The notes under the pieces were generated by a model. That model worked only from the letters and a program-made list of their open reading frames with translations. It did not search any database and was not told the DNA's origin. Position numbers and translations under genes: made by a program. Shown one piece after another: positions 43,883-53,861 of a stretch of DNA of 64,000 bases; within the stretch, counting starts at the first letter, position 1, and each line of letters starts with the position of its first letter. Source of the stretch: UMGS1279 sp045540715 (GTDB taxonomy: Bacteria > Bacillota > Clostridia > Oscillospirales > Acutalibacteraceae); assembly GCA_045540715.1 (NCBI GenBank), contig JAZQHT010000001.1, positions 62,001 through 126,000 on the forward strand, read 5' to 3'.

Positions 43883-44566
43883 TTATTCAGTAATTGTAGC
43901 CGTAGCACAATACACTTCTTTAGCGCCTGCTAACAGCATAATTCTAGCGCACTCGTCTAAGGTTGCGCCGGTTGTTTTAATATCATCTATTAACAGAACG
44001 GTCTTACCTTTGAATTTATTTTTATTTTTAATCTTAAACGCGCCTCTAACGTTTATAAATCTTTGTTCAAGATTTAAATCGTGTTGAACTTTTACATCTT
44101 TTAGTTTTATCATAGAGTTTTTATAATGTTCAACTTTCATGAGTTTTGCAACTTTTGAAGCTAGCAATTCCGCTTGATTATATCCACGTTGTAGTTTTGA
44201 ACTTAATTTCATTGGTACTGCTACAATTAAATCAAAATCAATGTTATCAAATCTTTTGCTAATGAATTGCACCATATATTTTGCAAAGAATTCTGCAGCA
44301 TCAACATAATGGTTGAATTTAAGATTATAAATGGCAGATTTAGCAACGTCATCGTTAAAGAAGGGAGAAACTATACCTTTAAATCTAAAATAGAATCTGT
44401 TGCAATCGCAATTATCTTTTGGTAAACCGCATTTTCTACAGGTCGGAAGATCAATTACCTCAAATTTGGGCAAACATTCATCATAAATATAAAAAATAGA
44501 CTTGGTAAACTTTTTACACGAAATACAAGTTGTTGGATATATTGCATTTAATATGTGCTTAATCAT
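43883..44566 (-). CDS. comF: ComF family phosphoribosyltransferase-like protein
   Basis: A 227-residue ComF protein. A zinc ribbon with CISC near 14 and CRKCGLP/CDC near 43-55 is followed by a phosphoribosyltransferase domain. It has VAVPMKLSSKLQRGYNQAELLA near 115, here split as VAVPMK and RGYNQAELLA, and the PRPP motif VLLIDDIKTTGAT near 192. It helps take up or process single-stranded DNA during transformation. It overlaps the recD2 end by 8 bases. Confidence 0.9.
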   Translation of the reverse strand: MIKHILNAIYPTTCISCKKFTKSIFYIYDECLPKFEVIDLPTCRKCGLPKDNCDCNRFYFRFKGIVSPFFNDDVAKSAIYNLKFNHYVDAAEFFAKYMVQFISKRFDNIDFDLIVAVPMKLSSKLQRGYNQAELLASKVAKLMKVEHYKNSMIKLKDVKVQHDLNLEQRFINVRGAFKIKNKNKFKGKTVLLIDDIKTTGATLDECARIMLLAGAKEVYCATATITE

Positions 44567-46751
44567 ATAGATTCTCCAAAAAGTCTTTAAGAGCAGTGTA
44601 GCGTAAGGTTTTTCTATTGTTGTTTATCATTGTATATACGACCTTTTGGCTACCAACAATTATTAATAGTTTTTTAGCACGAGTAACTGCGGTATAAAGT
44701 AAATTTCTATATAAAAGTTTCTTTGGTGCATCTAATAAGGGAATTATAACGCACTCAAATTCGCTACCTTGACTTTTATGGATAGTAACCGCATAACTGA
44801 GTTCTAGTTCGCTTATTTGCTCTTTTAAATAGGTGGCAACCTTATCATCGTATCTAACGTAAAAGAGTCCGTTTTTGCTATCTATTTTCTCAAGAATACC
44901 TATATCACCATTAAAAACACCGCTACCGCTTTCGCCGTTATCAGAATTCCAAGTAATATCATAGTTGTTTTTAATCTGCATTACCTTATCGCCTTCGCGC
45001 AAACACCAATCTTTAAATGAAATTTGATTTTTGTTTTTAAGCTTAGGGTTAAGTTCATCTTGTAAGATATTATTGATTGAAAAACTGCCTAATTCCATAA
45101 GTTTGGAAGGGCAGAGAACTTGAATATCATTTATAGGTGAAAAACCATAAGCTTTTGGAAGACGTTCTGTAACAAGGGAACGCACAAGAAGAGCGGCTTC
45201 TGTTGGATCATAACTATTAAGCATAAAAAAATCTGATGTTTTATCGTTAAGGATAGGATCATCACCCGAAATAATTGCATGAGCATTTTTAATGATTAAA
45301 CTTTCAAGTGCTTGTCTAAATACGGTTGTTAATTTAACGTTTGGAACTTTATTTGAGTTTAATAAATCATATAAAACGTTACCGGCTCCAACGCTAGGCA
45401 ATTGGTCGGAATCTCCAACTAGAATAATTCTGCATCCTAAACGACAAGCTTTTAAAAGCGCCTCAAAGAGTTTAATATCAACCATTGAAAGCTCATCGAC
45501 AACAAGCACGTTGCAGTCAAGTGGATTTCTTTCATTTCTTTGAAAAACGGGTTTATCTTCTTTGCTCCATTCTACCTCTAATAAACGGTGAATTGTTTTC
45601 GCTTGGTGTCCGGTTAATTCGCTCATCCTTTTAGCAGCACGACCTGTAGGTGCGCAAAGTGAAACAACAAGGCCCTTATTTTTTAAAATTTCAATTATAG
45701 CCTTTAAAGTTGTGGTTTTGCCGGTACCGGGACCACCTGTCAATATCATAATTCCTTGTTTAATTGCCATATTGATTGCTTCTTTTTGAAGTGAATCATA
45801 ACTAATATTCTTGCTTTTCTCTACTAGTTCAATTTCAATATCTGCTGCAATTTCTTCTTTAGGTGGGTTGTTAATCAAAACACCAAGCCGTGCGGCGCAA
45901 TATTCTTCAGAAGCATAATAATCGTTTAAAAAGATATATTCTTTGTCGTTAATCATTTTACTTCTTAAATTTAAAGATTTAATTAATTTATGGCAGGTAA
46001 ATTCACAGTCTTCCATAGAAACATTCATTAAATCGGATGCGGTAATACATAGTTTGTCAATTGGAAGACAGGTGTGCCCATTAGATAGGTTGTGTTTAAG
46101 TATAAATTTTAGGCCTGCAGCAGTTCTATATTCGCTATCTTTTGCAGAAGGGAAGTAGGATGCAACCTCTTCAACACGCAAAAAGCTTAGTTCAATACCT
46201 TCATCGCATAAAACGTAAGGATTATTTTCAATTGCGCTTACCGTATTATCACCCAAGATTTTATAAATCTTTATAGCTTCTTCTGGTGTAATTTTATATT
46301 TTGATAGATATAACATAATATCTCTAATATTGAACTGCCTTGAGTATTCAAGACCAATGCTTATTGCTTTAGAAGCAGAAATACCTTTAAGTAATGCTAA
46401 TTTTTCTGGTTCATTGGCAATTACTTCAAGAGATTTGTCTCCAAATTTTTCAACAATATTTCTTGCAGTTGTTGGACCTATGCCTTTTATTGCCCCGGAT
46501 GCTAAGTAGTTTAAAATAGCTGCAGCACCTTCGGGTGCTTTTTTCTCGCAAACTTCAACCTTAAATTGCTCGCCATAGACGGGATGATAAACGTATTCAC
46601 CGGCAGCTTCAATTAAATCACCTTCATGAATAAAAGGCATTGGACCCACAACAGTAACGTCACCGTTGTCAGTGATTAACTCTGCAACAGTGTATCCGTT
46701 TTGTTGATTATTAAAAGTAATTCTTTCAATTGTGCCTTTTATTGTATCCAA
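44559..46751 (-). CDS. recD2: RecD2-type ATP-dependent 5'-3' DNA helicase
   Basis: A 730-residue SF1B helicase of the RecD2/TraA family. An N-terminal OB-like and helix-hairpin-helix region (LNYLASGAIKGIGPTTARNIVEKFG-type stretch near 80-105, seen as ASGAIKGIGP) precedes Walker A LTGGPGTGKTTT near 336, Walker B VVDELSMVD near 419 and VTIHKSQGSEF near 660. RecD2 lacks RecBC partners and acts in repair. The start is a TTG at 46751 with a GGAGA site; it overlaps the small upstream gene by 13 bases. Confidence 0.92.
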   Translation of the reverse strand: MDTIKGTIERITFNNQQNGYTVAELITDNGDVTVVGPMPFIHEGDLIEAAGEYVYHPVYGEQFKVEVCEKKAPEGAAAILNYLASGAIKGIGPTTARNIVEKFGDKSLEVIANEPEKLALLKGISASKAISIGLEYSRQFNIRDIMLYLSKYKITPEEAIKIYKILGDNTVSAIENNPYVLCDEGIELSFLRVEEVASYFPSAKDSEYRTAAGLKFILKHNLSNGHTCLPIDKLCITASDLMNVSMEDCEFTCHKLIKSLNLRSKMINDKEYIFLNDYYASEEYCAARLGVLINNPPKEEIAADIEIELVEKSKNISYDSLQKEAINMAIKQGIMILTGGPGTGKTTTLKAIIEILKNKGLVVSLCAPTGRAAKRMSELTGHQAKTIHRLLEVEWSKEDKPVFQRNERNPLDCNVLVVDELSMVDIKLFEALLKACRLGCRIILVGDSDQLPSVGAGNVLYDLLNSNKVPNVKLTTVFRQALESLIIKNAHAIISGDDPILNDKTSDFFMLNSYDPTEAALLVRSLVTERLPKAYGFSPINDIQVLCPSKLMELGSFSINNILQDELNPKLKNKNQISFKDWCLREGDKVMQIKNNYDITWNSDNGESGSGVFNGDIGILEKIDSKNGLFYVRYDDKVATYLKEQISELELSYAVTIHKSQGSEFECVIIPLLDAPKKLLYRNLLYTAVTRAKKLLIIVGSQKVVYTMINNNRKTLRYTALKDFLENLYD

Positions 46752-47068
46752 TTAAAGTTCTCCGTGTTTTTAACCTTTATATAATTAATTCTATTTTTTG
46801 ATATTTCTTTGCAAATTAAAAGTTCTTTTTCAGATATATTATCATATAATGCAAAAATATTATTTATATTATTATCTCCACACCAATAAATCTTTTCAAT
46901 AATTTCGAATATTTGCGCTTGTGCAATTTCGTTTTGCAAATGAATTACAATATCTATGGGAGGGGAGGCTTTTGTTCTTATAATATATAGCCAAATTTTT
47001 TCTATTAAATATGTAAGGCCTAATATCGCAAGTAAAATCACTGCATATGTAAGTAATGTTAACAACAT
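46739..47068 (-). CDS. Small membrane protein of unknown function
   Basis: A 109-residue protein with one N-terminal membrane helix (about 3-25) and a soluble tail containing PIDIVIHLQNEI near 37 and YWCGDNNINNIF near 63. I do not recognise a family. The ATG at 47068 has an AGAGGTG site; an upstream in-frame ATG at 47086 overlaps that site and is less likely. It overlaps recD2 by 13 bases and thus probably belongs with recD2-comF. Confidence 0.6.
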   Translation of the reverse strand: MLLTLLTYAVILLAILGLTYLIEKIWLYIIRTKASPPIDIVIHLQNEIAQAQIFEIIEKIYWCGDNNINNIFALYDNISEKELLICKEISKNRINYIKVKNTENFNWIQ

Positions 47069-47114
47069 AAATTCACCTCTACACATTTTATGAAATAAAA
47101 AATATGTTGCTACT

Positions 47115-47150
47115 AAAAAATAAGGAACTTAAAAAAGTTCCTTATTTTTT
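47115..47150 (-). terminator. Terminator of the cdaA-cdaR operon
   Basis: A 16-bp stem AAAAAATAAGGAACTT (47115-47130) / AAGTTCCTTATTTTTT (47135-47150), with T-run on the minus strand after the cdaR stop. Confidence 0.9.
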
Positions 47151-48451
47151 TATTTTACTGTAACGGTTGCCGTATATGTGCCAACTTGCCAAGCCATATC
47201 ATCTTTTGTGAAGCTAATTACAACTTCAATTAAATGATCTCCAGCTGCTTTGCCCTCTAGTTTAGCAGTAGCTACTAAGTCTGCAGCAGTAATACGGTTC
47301 ATAATGGCTCTGGGAGCGCAAATTTTAACGTTTTTAATAGGCGATGCTAAAACTGCGTTTACGCCATCGGAAGCTTTAAAATTAGAAACTGTAAATGTTC
47401 TAACTCTATATGAATTAATTTCAGGAAATGCTACTTGGACAGATTCAATTTGGTCTAACGACTCAACGCCGTTAGGGAATATAATTTTTAAATCATATAC
47501 GTTTTGATCGGGATTATCAGGGGAGAGTTCAAACATATTTATAGGTTCAAGTTCTAAAAATTGAAGTTTGTCAATCGTTTCGGGTGGTCCAACGACTTCG
47601 ATTGATTGATGATCTGAAATATATTCCAATCTATCTGGATCTAAAACCCCATTTGTAGAGCTGAATTGCAATTTTATAGGAACTTCTTTAGTTTTACCAA
47701 CCGGTACGGTTACAGGAACTGTTGTAACCTCGGAATTATCTGAAGCGGTGATAGTGAAAGGTTTTTTAGAAATTTCTTGATTGTTTTCATCTAAAAGCAT
47801 AATGTTTGCTGTATATGCAGTTGATTTAGAAATTTCTTGTGTTGCGGTAGCTTTTGCAACAACCCTATCAATTTTGCCTAATTCTTCTTCGGGTCCATAA
47901 ATTTTCACTGATGTATATTTATTATCACTTACAACTGCGTTGCGAAGAAGGAATCCTTGATCAGTACTTTCTTTGGTTAATTTAACACCTTCAATTTCGG
48001 GTTGAACAACAAAGTTGTTTATATCAAAGAAATCAAATCTTACTTGAATTGTGCCTAAAGAGGATTTATCAATTTCATATTCGCCGTTTGAGATTTTATG
48101 TGCAATAAGTTCTAGAGCGTAAGTGCCTTTTGTTGTAACAGGGGCTACAGAAGCTGAAACGCTAATGTCTTCTGGCTTTAATGAACTTACAACGTATTTT
48201 GGACCTTTTACAGTAACATTGACGGTTTTTTGAACTTCATCTTTATTAACAATATCAAGACCCGCTTTTTCTGCAGCAGAACCTTCAACTTCAATGGTTA
48301 TAGGCACGTTTCGAATAACAAATTCAGAATTTGGTGCTTCAATAATGCTTATAGACATCCATAAAACGATTGCCGCTACAATAGAAAAGCTAATAACAAA
48401 TTTATTGTTGAAAAATAATTTTTTTAATGAAAAATTACTCGGAAATTTCAT
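47150..48451 (-). CDS. cdaR: YbbR-domain protein, CdaA regulator
   Basis: A 433-residue protein with one N-terminal membrane helix (about 17-36) and several tandem YbbR-type beta domains outside (repeats starting PITIEVEG near 50, SASVAPVTTKGTYALEL near 110 and similar later). CdaR binds and regulates the c-di-AMP synthase CdaA encoded just upstream; it overlaps that gene by 17 bases. glmM, often third in this operon, does not follow here; a terminator does. Confidence 0.9.
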   Translation of the reverse strand: MKFPSNFSLKKLFFNNKFVISFSIVAAIVLWMSISIIEAPNSEFVIRNVPITIEVEGSAAEKAGLDIVNKDEVQKTVNVTVKGPKYVVSSLKPEDISVSASVAPVTTKGTYALELIAHKISNGEYEIDKSSLGTIQVRFDFFDINNFVVQPEIEGVKLTKESTDQGFLLRNAVVSDNKYTSVKIYGPEEELGKIDRVVAKATATQEISKSTAYTANIMLLDENNQEISKKPFTITASDNSEVTTVPVTVPVGKTKEVPIKLQFSSTNGVLDPDRLEYISDHQSIEVVGPPETIDKLQFLELEPINMFELSPDNPDQNVYDLKIIFPNGVESLDQIESVQVAFPEINSYRVRTFTVSNFKASDGVNAVLASPIKNVKICAPRAIMNRITAADLVATAKLEGKAAGDHLIEVVISFTKDDMAWQVGTYTATVTVK

Positions 48452-49343
48452 CGTCTTTTTTATCCTCCTTTTTTATAATTTTATTAAAGAAGGAAACAAT
48501 TTTATTTTCATTTTTTGTTTCATTTTCTTGCATTAGTCTTTTAGATAGCTCTGCATATAAAGTAACAGTATTAAAGTTTCTATCTAAGATACCGTTTTCT
48601 GCGATTGAAATTGTGCCTGTTTCTTCAGAAACAACAATTACAACAGCATCAGATGCTTCGCTAATACCAATAGCCGCACGATGTCTTGTTCCTAACGCAT
48701 TATTTAAACTATTGGATTGAACTAGCGGTAAAATACAACCAGCCGCTGCAATTTTGTTATCACGAATAATTACAGCACCATCGTGAAGTGGGGAATTGGG
48801 GAAGAATAAACTTGAAATTAAAGTGCTTGAAACATCGGCATCAATTAAAGTTCCTGTGTTTACAATTTCGCCTAGTTGTGTATGTTTTTCACAAACAATT
48901 AAAGCACCAACTTTTTGATCTTGCATATTACCGGCAGCTTTGCAAACTGCAGAAATTGTTTTATCTAATGCTTCGTTATTTACTCCGTTTCCACGTAAAA
49001 ATGGATTAATTCTTGATTGACCAACACGTTCTAGTGCGCGTCTTAATTCGGGGTGGAATAAAATAACTGCTAAAATTAATGCAGAGTCGAAAAGTTTGTA
49101 TAGTAACCACTTCATCGTTACTAGTCCAAACCATTGAGATACAATCCAAACAATTAAAAGTATAACAATACCTTTTACTAATTGAGTAGCACGAGTATCT
49201 CTAAAGAAACAAATGCATTTATAAATTAAATATGTTACAACGGCAATATCAATTATATCAAAAAAAGATATGCCAACAATAACGCTAACTATTAAGTTCC
49301 AAAAGGTAACAATAGCGTCTAATATTGCGCTCAAAATAACCAT
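48435..49343 (-). CDS. cdaA: Diadenylate cyclase CdaA
   Basis: A 302-residue enzyme making c-di-AMP from two ATP. Three membrane helices (about 1-100) are followed by the DAC domain with PLHDGAVIIRDNKI near 155 (DGA motif) and LGTRHRAAIGIS near 188 (RHR motif), and EETGTISIAENG near 215. The tail has a Lys/Glu-rich coil. The ATG at 49343 sits on the AAAGGAT ribosome site, so the true start may be the in-frame TTG at 49334, nine bases beyond it. c-di-AMP controls potassium and osmolyte transport and wall balance. Confidence 0.95.
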   Translation of the reverse strand: MVILSAILDAIVTFWNLIVSVIVGISFFDIIDIAVVTYLIYKCICFFRDTRATQLVKGIVILLIVWIVSQWFGLVTMKWLLYKLFDSALILAVILFHPELRRALERVGQSRINPFLRGNGVNNEALDKTISAVCKAAGNMQDQKVGALIVCEKHTQLGEIVNTGTLIDADVSSTLISSLFFPNSPLHDGAVIIRDNKIAAAGCILPLVQSNSLNNALGTRHRAAIGISEASDAVVIVVSEETGTISIAENGILDRNFNTVTLYAELSKRLMQENETKNENKIVSFFNKIIKKEDKKDDEISE

Positions 49344-49403
49344 CCTTTCGCGTTATTATATATTTATTTTATTTTAACATATAAACTAATATATAATCAA
49401 TAG

Positions 49404-51209
49404 TTAATTATAATAATTATAAATTTTTTCGGCAGTGTTTTTGGGTACAACCTTTGAAAGTTCGTCAATAGTTGCGGTTGAAATGGCGGTTAAAGATTTA
49501 AAATGCTTTAAAAGCAATTTAACTCGCTTTGGACCTACGCCTTCTATTGATAATAATTCACTTGTTAATCCTTTTTTTGTGCTTAATGAACGGTGATAGG
49601 TAATTGCGAATCTGTGAACTTCTTCTTGAATATTAAAAACAAGAGAATAAGCGCGTTTATTGGCTTTTATTGAAATTGTTTCGCCATTATGTGTTATAGC
49701 ACGAGTTTTGTGTTTTGAATCTTTGACCATCCCAAAAACAGGAATATTAAATTCTTCCGTAATTGGTAAAACAGAATTAATTTGACCTTCGCCGCCATCG
49801 ATTAAAATTAAATCAGGAAGGGTAGAAAAGGTCTCATCACTACTACCGCTTCTATATTCATTAAAGCGTCTTATTAATACTTCTTTTAAAGAGGCAAAGT
49901 CATCTCCGCCAACTCCACTTTTAATAATGAATTTGCGATAACCTTTTTTATATGGCTTACCATCTTTAAAAACTATAAGTCCACCAACGCTGTTTGTTCC
50001 TGCCGTATGTGAAATATCGTAAGACTCGATGATTTTTGGCGAGGAAGGTAGATTTAAAATTTTAGTTAATTCATCTAAAGCTGCAGTTTCGTGTGTGTTT
50101 GTGCCAATGTTTTTTGCTAAATGTTCTGCCGCATTTAATGCAACCATTTTAATTAGTTCTGCATTTTTTCCTTTGCTGGGTTGCATGATAGATACATTTT
50201 TATTTGATTTTTTTGATAAAAATTCTTCTAGCAATGATTTATCATTTAATATTTTATCAATAAAAATCTTCGAAGGAGAATCCTTATCAAAATAGAATTG
50301 TTTTATAAAATCAGATACTAGTTCTTCTGTGCTTTCAACGTCCTTAAATATATAATGACGACAGTCATATAAACTAAAGTTATTAAAAATAAACACAGCA
50401 ATACAAACGGTGTTGTCTAATTTTGCAGTTGCAATAACGTCTAACTCTTTAACAGTACTACTAATAACTTTTTGTTTTTCAATGGATTGTTCAAGGGATC
50501 TTATTTGATCGCGGTATTTAGCAGCTTCTTCAAATTTTAAGTTATTAGAAGCGTCTTCCATTAGATATTTTAATTCTTTAATTACGTTTGATTTTTCACC
50601 TTTAATAAAATTTATTGCACTGTTAATTGCTAGGTTATAATCTTCTTTATTAACTTTACCGGCACAAGGTGCGGTACATAAACCAATATGGTAATTTAGG
50701 CAAGGGCGCGATTTATTATAATCTCTAGGAAAAACTTTGTTACAAGTTGGAATTTTGAATATTTTAACAGCTTCATCTAGTGCTGTTTTGATAGTGTAAT
50801 GAGAATAATATGGGCCAAGATATTTTGCATTTTTATCATCTTTTTGAAAAACTGCTTTAATTGATGGCCAGTCACCGTTAGTGATTTTTAAATAACTGTA
50901 ACCCTTGTCATCTTTTAACAAGATATTATATTTTGGCATATTTTGTTTAATTAAAGAACATTCCAAAACTAAGGCTTCGTATTCGGTATCACAAATTATA
51001 TAGTCAAAATCATCAACTTGTAGAACCATTTTATATACTTTAGAATATTTATTTGGAATATTTCTAAAATAAGTAGTAACGCGATTTTTAAGAATTTTTG
51101 CTTTTCCGACATAAATAATCTGCTTCTCGGAGTTTTTCATAATATAAACTCCGGGAAGAGACGGTAAACTATTTGCTTTTTTTCTCAAATAATCAATCTT
51201 ACTGTTCAA
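49404..51209 (-). CDS. uvrC: Excinuclease ABC subunit C
   Basis: A 601-residue nuclease of nucleotide excision repair. GIY-YIG domain at about 18-95 (PGVYIMKN, IIYVGKAK), a CXXC-rich part near 165-190, UVR motif near 205 (FEEAAKYRDQI), RNase H-like nuclease with ESYDISHTAG near 395, and C-terminal helix-hairpin-helix (IEGVGPKRVKLLLKHF near 560). The start is a TTG at 51209 with AAGGTG before it. Tex lies nine bases upstream on the same strand. Confidence 0.95.
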   Translation of the reverse strand: MNSKIDYLRKKANSLPSLPGVYIMKNSEKQIIYVGKAKILKNRVTTYFRNIPNKYSKVYKMVLQVDDFDYIICDTEYEALVLECSLIKQNMPKYNILLKDDKGYSYLKITNGDWPSIKAVFQKDDKNAKYLGPYYSHYTIKTALDEAVKIFKIPTCNKVFPRDYNKSRPCLNYHIGLCTAPCAGKVNKEDYNLAINSAINFIKGEKSNVIKELKYLMEDASNNLKFEEAAKYRDQIRSLEQSIEKQKVISSTVKELDVIATAKLDNTVCIAVFIFNNFSLYDCRHYIFKDVESTEELVSDFIKQFYFDKDSPSKIFIDKILNDKSLLEEFLSKKSNKNVSIMQPSKGKNAELIKMVALNAAEHLAKNIGTNTHETAALDELTKILNLPSSPKIIESYDISHTAGTNSVGGLIVFKDGKPYKKGYRKFIIKSGVGGDDFASLKEVLIRRFNEYRSGSSDETFSTLPDLILIDGGEGQINSVLPITEEFNIPVFGMVKDSKHKTRAITHNGETISIKANKRAYSLVFNIQEEVHRFAITYHRSLSTKKGLTSELLSIEGVGPKRVKLLLKHFKSLTAISTATIDELSKVVPKNTAEKIYNYYN

Positions 51210-51218
51210 AATAACACC

Positions 51219-53336
51219 TTATATATCTTTCATTGTTAATGAAATTCTTTGTCTTTCAACATCAACATCTAAAACTTTAACGTCAACAATATCACCAACA
51301 GATAAAACTTCACTTGGATGCTTTATAAACTTATCACATATTCTTGAAATATGAACTAGACCATCTTGGTGAACGCCTATGTCAATAAAGGCCCCAAAGT
51401 CCACAACGTTTCTCACAGTTCCTTTTAATATCATATCAGGTTTTAAGTCCTTCAATTCCAAAAGATCACTTCTGAACATTGGTTTTGGAAGTTCATCGCG
51501 AGGATCTCTGCCTGGTTTTGAAAGTTCTAATACAATATCGTTTAGTGTTTCTTTACCAATGGCTATTTCAGTACTTATTTTGTTGATATCAATGCTTTTT
51601 AATTTTTCACCAATATCTTTTAGTTCACCACCACAAAGAGTAATTAATTTCCTTGCAGCATCGTAGCTTTCGGGGTGAACCGCTGTGTTGTCGAGTGGTT
51701 CATCACCATTTTCAATGCGTAAAAAACCTGCTGATTGTGTGTAAGCTTTTGCACCAAACTTATTAACTTTTAGAAGATCACTTCTTGTTCTAAAAGCACC
51801 GTTTTCTTCGCGATATTCTACTATATTTTTTGCTAGTTTTGGTCCAACACCAGCAACATAAGAGAGCAAAGAGTGCGAAGCAGTATTTAAATTAACACCA
51901 ACGCTATTTACACAGCCCTCAACAACGCCTGCTAGTGTATTTTCTAATTGTTTTTGTGGCATATCATGTTGGTATTGACCAACACCGATTGCTTTTGGTT
52001 CAATTTTAACTAGTTCTGCTAATGGGTCTAATAAACGTCTTGCAATTGATACTGCAGAACGAAGTGAAACGTCGAACTCAGGGAATTCTTCTGCAGCAAG
52101 TTTTGAAGCGGAATAAACAGAAGCGCCCGCCTCACTTACTACCATATATTTAACGTTAGTACCCTTAATTAATTCTGATATAAAAATTTCAGATTCTTTA
52201 CTTGCTGTGCCATTACCAATAGCAATGGTTGTAATACCAAACTTTTTAATTAGATTTAGCAACTTTTCCTTTGCTTCTTCTGTTTTGTTTTGTGGTGGGG
52301 TTGGATAAACAACGGTCGTTGCTAAAACTTTGCCATATTCGTTAACTACGGCGATTTTACAGCCAGTTCTATATGCGGGGTCAAATCCCATAATAACGCT
52401 TGATTTTAGTGGAGGCTGCATCAATAAAGGTTTTAAGTTCAGACCAAAAACTCTAATAGCAGATTCTTCTGCTTTTTCTGTTAAAATGTTTCTAATTTCA
52501 TTTTCTAAAGAGGGAAGTAGTAAACGTTTAATAGAGTCAATTACTGCGTCTGTGATTTTATTTTCAAAAGATAATGCTTTGTTAGAAATAAAAATGTTTT
52601 TTGCAATGTCAATTTCACGTTCTAAATCAGATTCGAGAGAAACCTTTAGAACCTTCTCTTTCTCGCCACGATTAATTGCTAAAATTCTGTGAGAAGCAAT
52701 GGTTTTAACAGATTCTGAATAATTATAATATTGCTCATAAGGTGTTTTTTCTTCTGATTTTGAACTGCTTTTAATTACACTTGTTTCTAGTAAAAAGCTT
52801 CTTAAAGCGCCTCTAATGTCAGCATTTTCTGATATTATTTCAGCAATTATATCTAACGCACCGGAAATAGCGTCCGCGGCTGTTTCAACTACTAATTCTG
52901 AATTTACAAATTCATTAGCTATTTGCATTAAATCTGTAGATTTTGTTTCTGCTAAAATTATATTTGAAAGCGGCTCTAGACCTTTTTCTTTTGCAATAGT
53001 TGCCCTTGTGCGTTTTTTCTTTTTATAGGGCATATAAAGATCTTCAAGCTCACTAATTGTTTTCGCATTTGAGATTTTTTCGTTAAGCTCGTCAGTCATT
53101 GCTTCAAGTTTTACAATAGCATTAATGATTTCTTCTCTACGAGCCTCTAAGTTTTTAATTTTTGTTAATCTTTCATTAAATTCACGTAAAGTTTGGTCGT
53201 CTAAAGAGCCCGTTGCTTCTTTTCTGTAACGGGCTATAAAAGGAACAGTATTTCCTTCTTCTAATAATTTTAATGCGGCTTCTGCCTGCCAAACTGCAAT
53301 TTTTAATTCTGATGATAATTGTTGTGCAATATTCAT
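51219..53336 (-). CDS. tex: Tex-like S1 RNA-binding transcription accessory protein
   Basis: A 705-residue Tex protein: N-terminal helical domain (AARYRKEATGSLDD near 34), YqgF/RNase H-like domain with VIMGFDPAYRTGCKIAVV near 317, helix-hairpin-helix pair (SYVAGVGPKLAKNIV near 500) and C-terminal S1 domain (GTVRNVVDFGAFIDIGVHQDG near 636, here cut to VRNVVDFGAFIDIG). Tex binds nucleic acids and associates with RNA polymerase. The order tex-uvrC suggests co-transcription. Confidence 0.95.
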   Translation of the reverse strand: MNIAQQLSSELKIAVWQAEAALKLLEEGNTVPFIARYRKEATGSLDDQTLREFNERLTKIKNLEARREEIINAIVKLEAMTDELNEKISNAKTISELEDLYMPYKKKKRTRATIAKEKGLEPLSNIILAETKSTDLMQIANEFVNSELVVETAADAISGALDIIAEIISENADIRGALRSFLLETSVIKSSSKSEEKTPYEQYYNYSESVKTIASHRILAINRGEKEKVLKVSLESDLEREIDIAKNIFISNKALSFENKITDAVIDSIKRLLLPSLENEIRNILTEKAEESAIRVFGLNLKPLLMQPPLKSSVIMGFDPAYRTGCKIAVVNEYGKVLATTVVYPTPPQNKTEEAKEKLLNLIKKFGITTIAIGNGTASKESEIFISELIKGTNVKYMVVSEAGASVYSASKLAAEEFPEFDVSLRSAVSIARRLLDPLAELVKIEPKAIGVGQYQHDMPQKQLENTLAGVVEGCVNSVGVNLNTASHSLLSYVAGVGPKLAKNIVEYREENGAFRTRSDLLKVNKFGAKAYTQSAGFLRIENGDEPLDNTAVHPESYDAARKLITLCGGELKDIGEKLKSIDINKISTEIAIGKETLNDIVLELSKPGRDPRDELPKPMFRSDLLELKDLKPDMILKGTVRNVVDFGAFIDIGVHQDGLVHISRICDKFIKHPSEVLSVGDIVDVKVLDVDVERQRISLTMKDI

Positions 53337-53353
53337 TTTTCACAATTCCTTAT

Positions 53354-53385
53354 TAAAATAAAAAGGCGGAACCGAAGTCCCGCCT
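53354..53385 (-). terminator. Terminator with UUCG tetraloop
   Basis: On the minus strand AGGCGGGAC (53385-53377) pairs with GTTCCGCCT (53372-53364) around a TTCG loop, then TTTTTATTTT. It ends the P-loop gene unit. Confidence 0.88.
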
Positions 53386-53394
53386 AAAATAGAT

Positions 53395-53811
53395 TTAAAG
53401 TTCTTCTGCAATATCAAAAATCGAAGCAGGTAAATCTTCTTTTGCGCAAGAAACGGTGAATGTAAAGTTTACATTGTCATCTTCGCTAACAGCTGATAGT
53501 CTGTGTAAGAAGTCAACAAGTTCATCGTAATTGCGGCTTCCTAGACGTAATGTTGCATCAACAAAAACGTCTGTTACGTCGTGGTTTGTGCAACTTGTGC
53601 CACATAGTAATGCGTAAAGTTCACCATAACCAGAAATACCGTAACGTTCTGCATCTATAAGACGAACTTTATGTGAAAGACTATATGTTAAAACATCGCC
53701 TTTTTCAACACAAACAACATCACCTTTAGATTCAGCTGCTGTGGTGTTTACTAAGTCAATAAGTCTTTTAGTTTTGCCAGAGCCTTTGTTTCCGATAATA
53801 AGTTTAATCAT
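53395..53811 (-). CDS. Small P-loop NTPase-like protein
   Basis: A 138-residue acidic protein that begins MIKLIIGNKGSGKTKRLIDLVN, so a Walker A loop (GNKGSGKT) lies at 7-14. The rest, including VCVEKGDVL, VFVDATLRLG and FTFTVSC, forms alternating strands like small kinase or PilT-like folds, but a clear Walker B or partner is missing. I recall this family only as a conserved protein of clostridia, of unknown function. The longer frame from a GTG at 53820 has that codon inside the AAGGAG site; the ATG at 53811, eight bases on, is better. Confidence 0.65.
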   Translation of the reverse strand: MIKLIIGNKGSGKTKRLIDLVNTTAAESKGDVVCVEKGDVLTYSLSHKVRLIDAERYGISGYGELYALLCGTSCTNHDVTDVFVDATLRLGSRNYDELVDFLHRLSAVSEDDNVNFTFTVSCAKEDLPASIFDIAEEL

Positions 53812-53861
53812 ATTGGTCACTCCTTTTTATTATTAACCGCTAAAAGCGGGAAATGCTTTGC

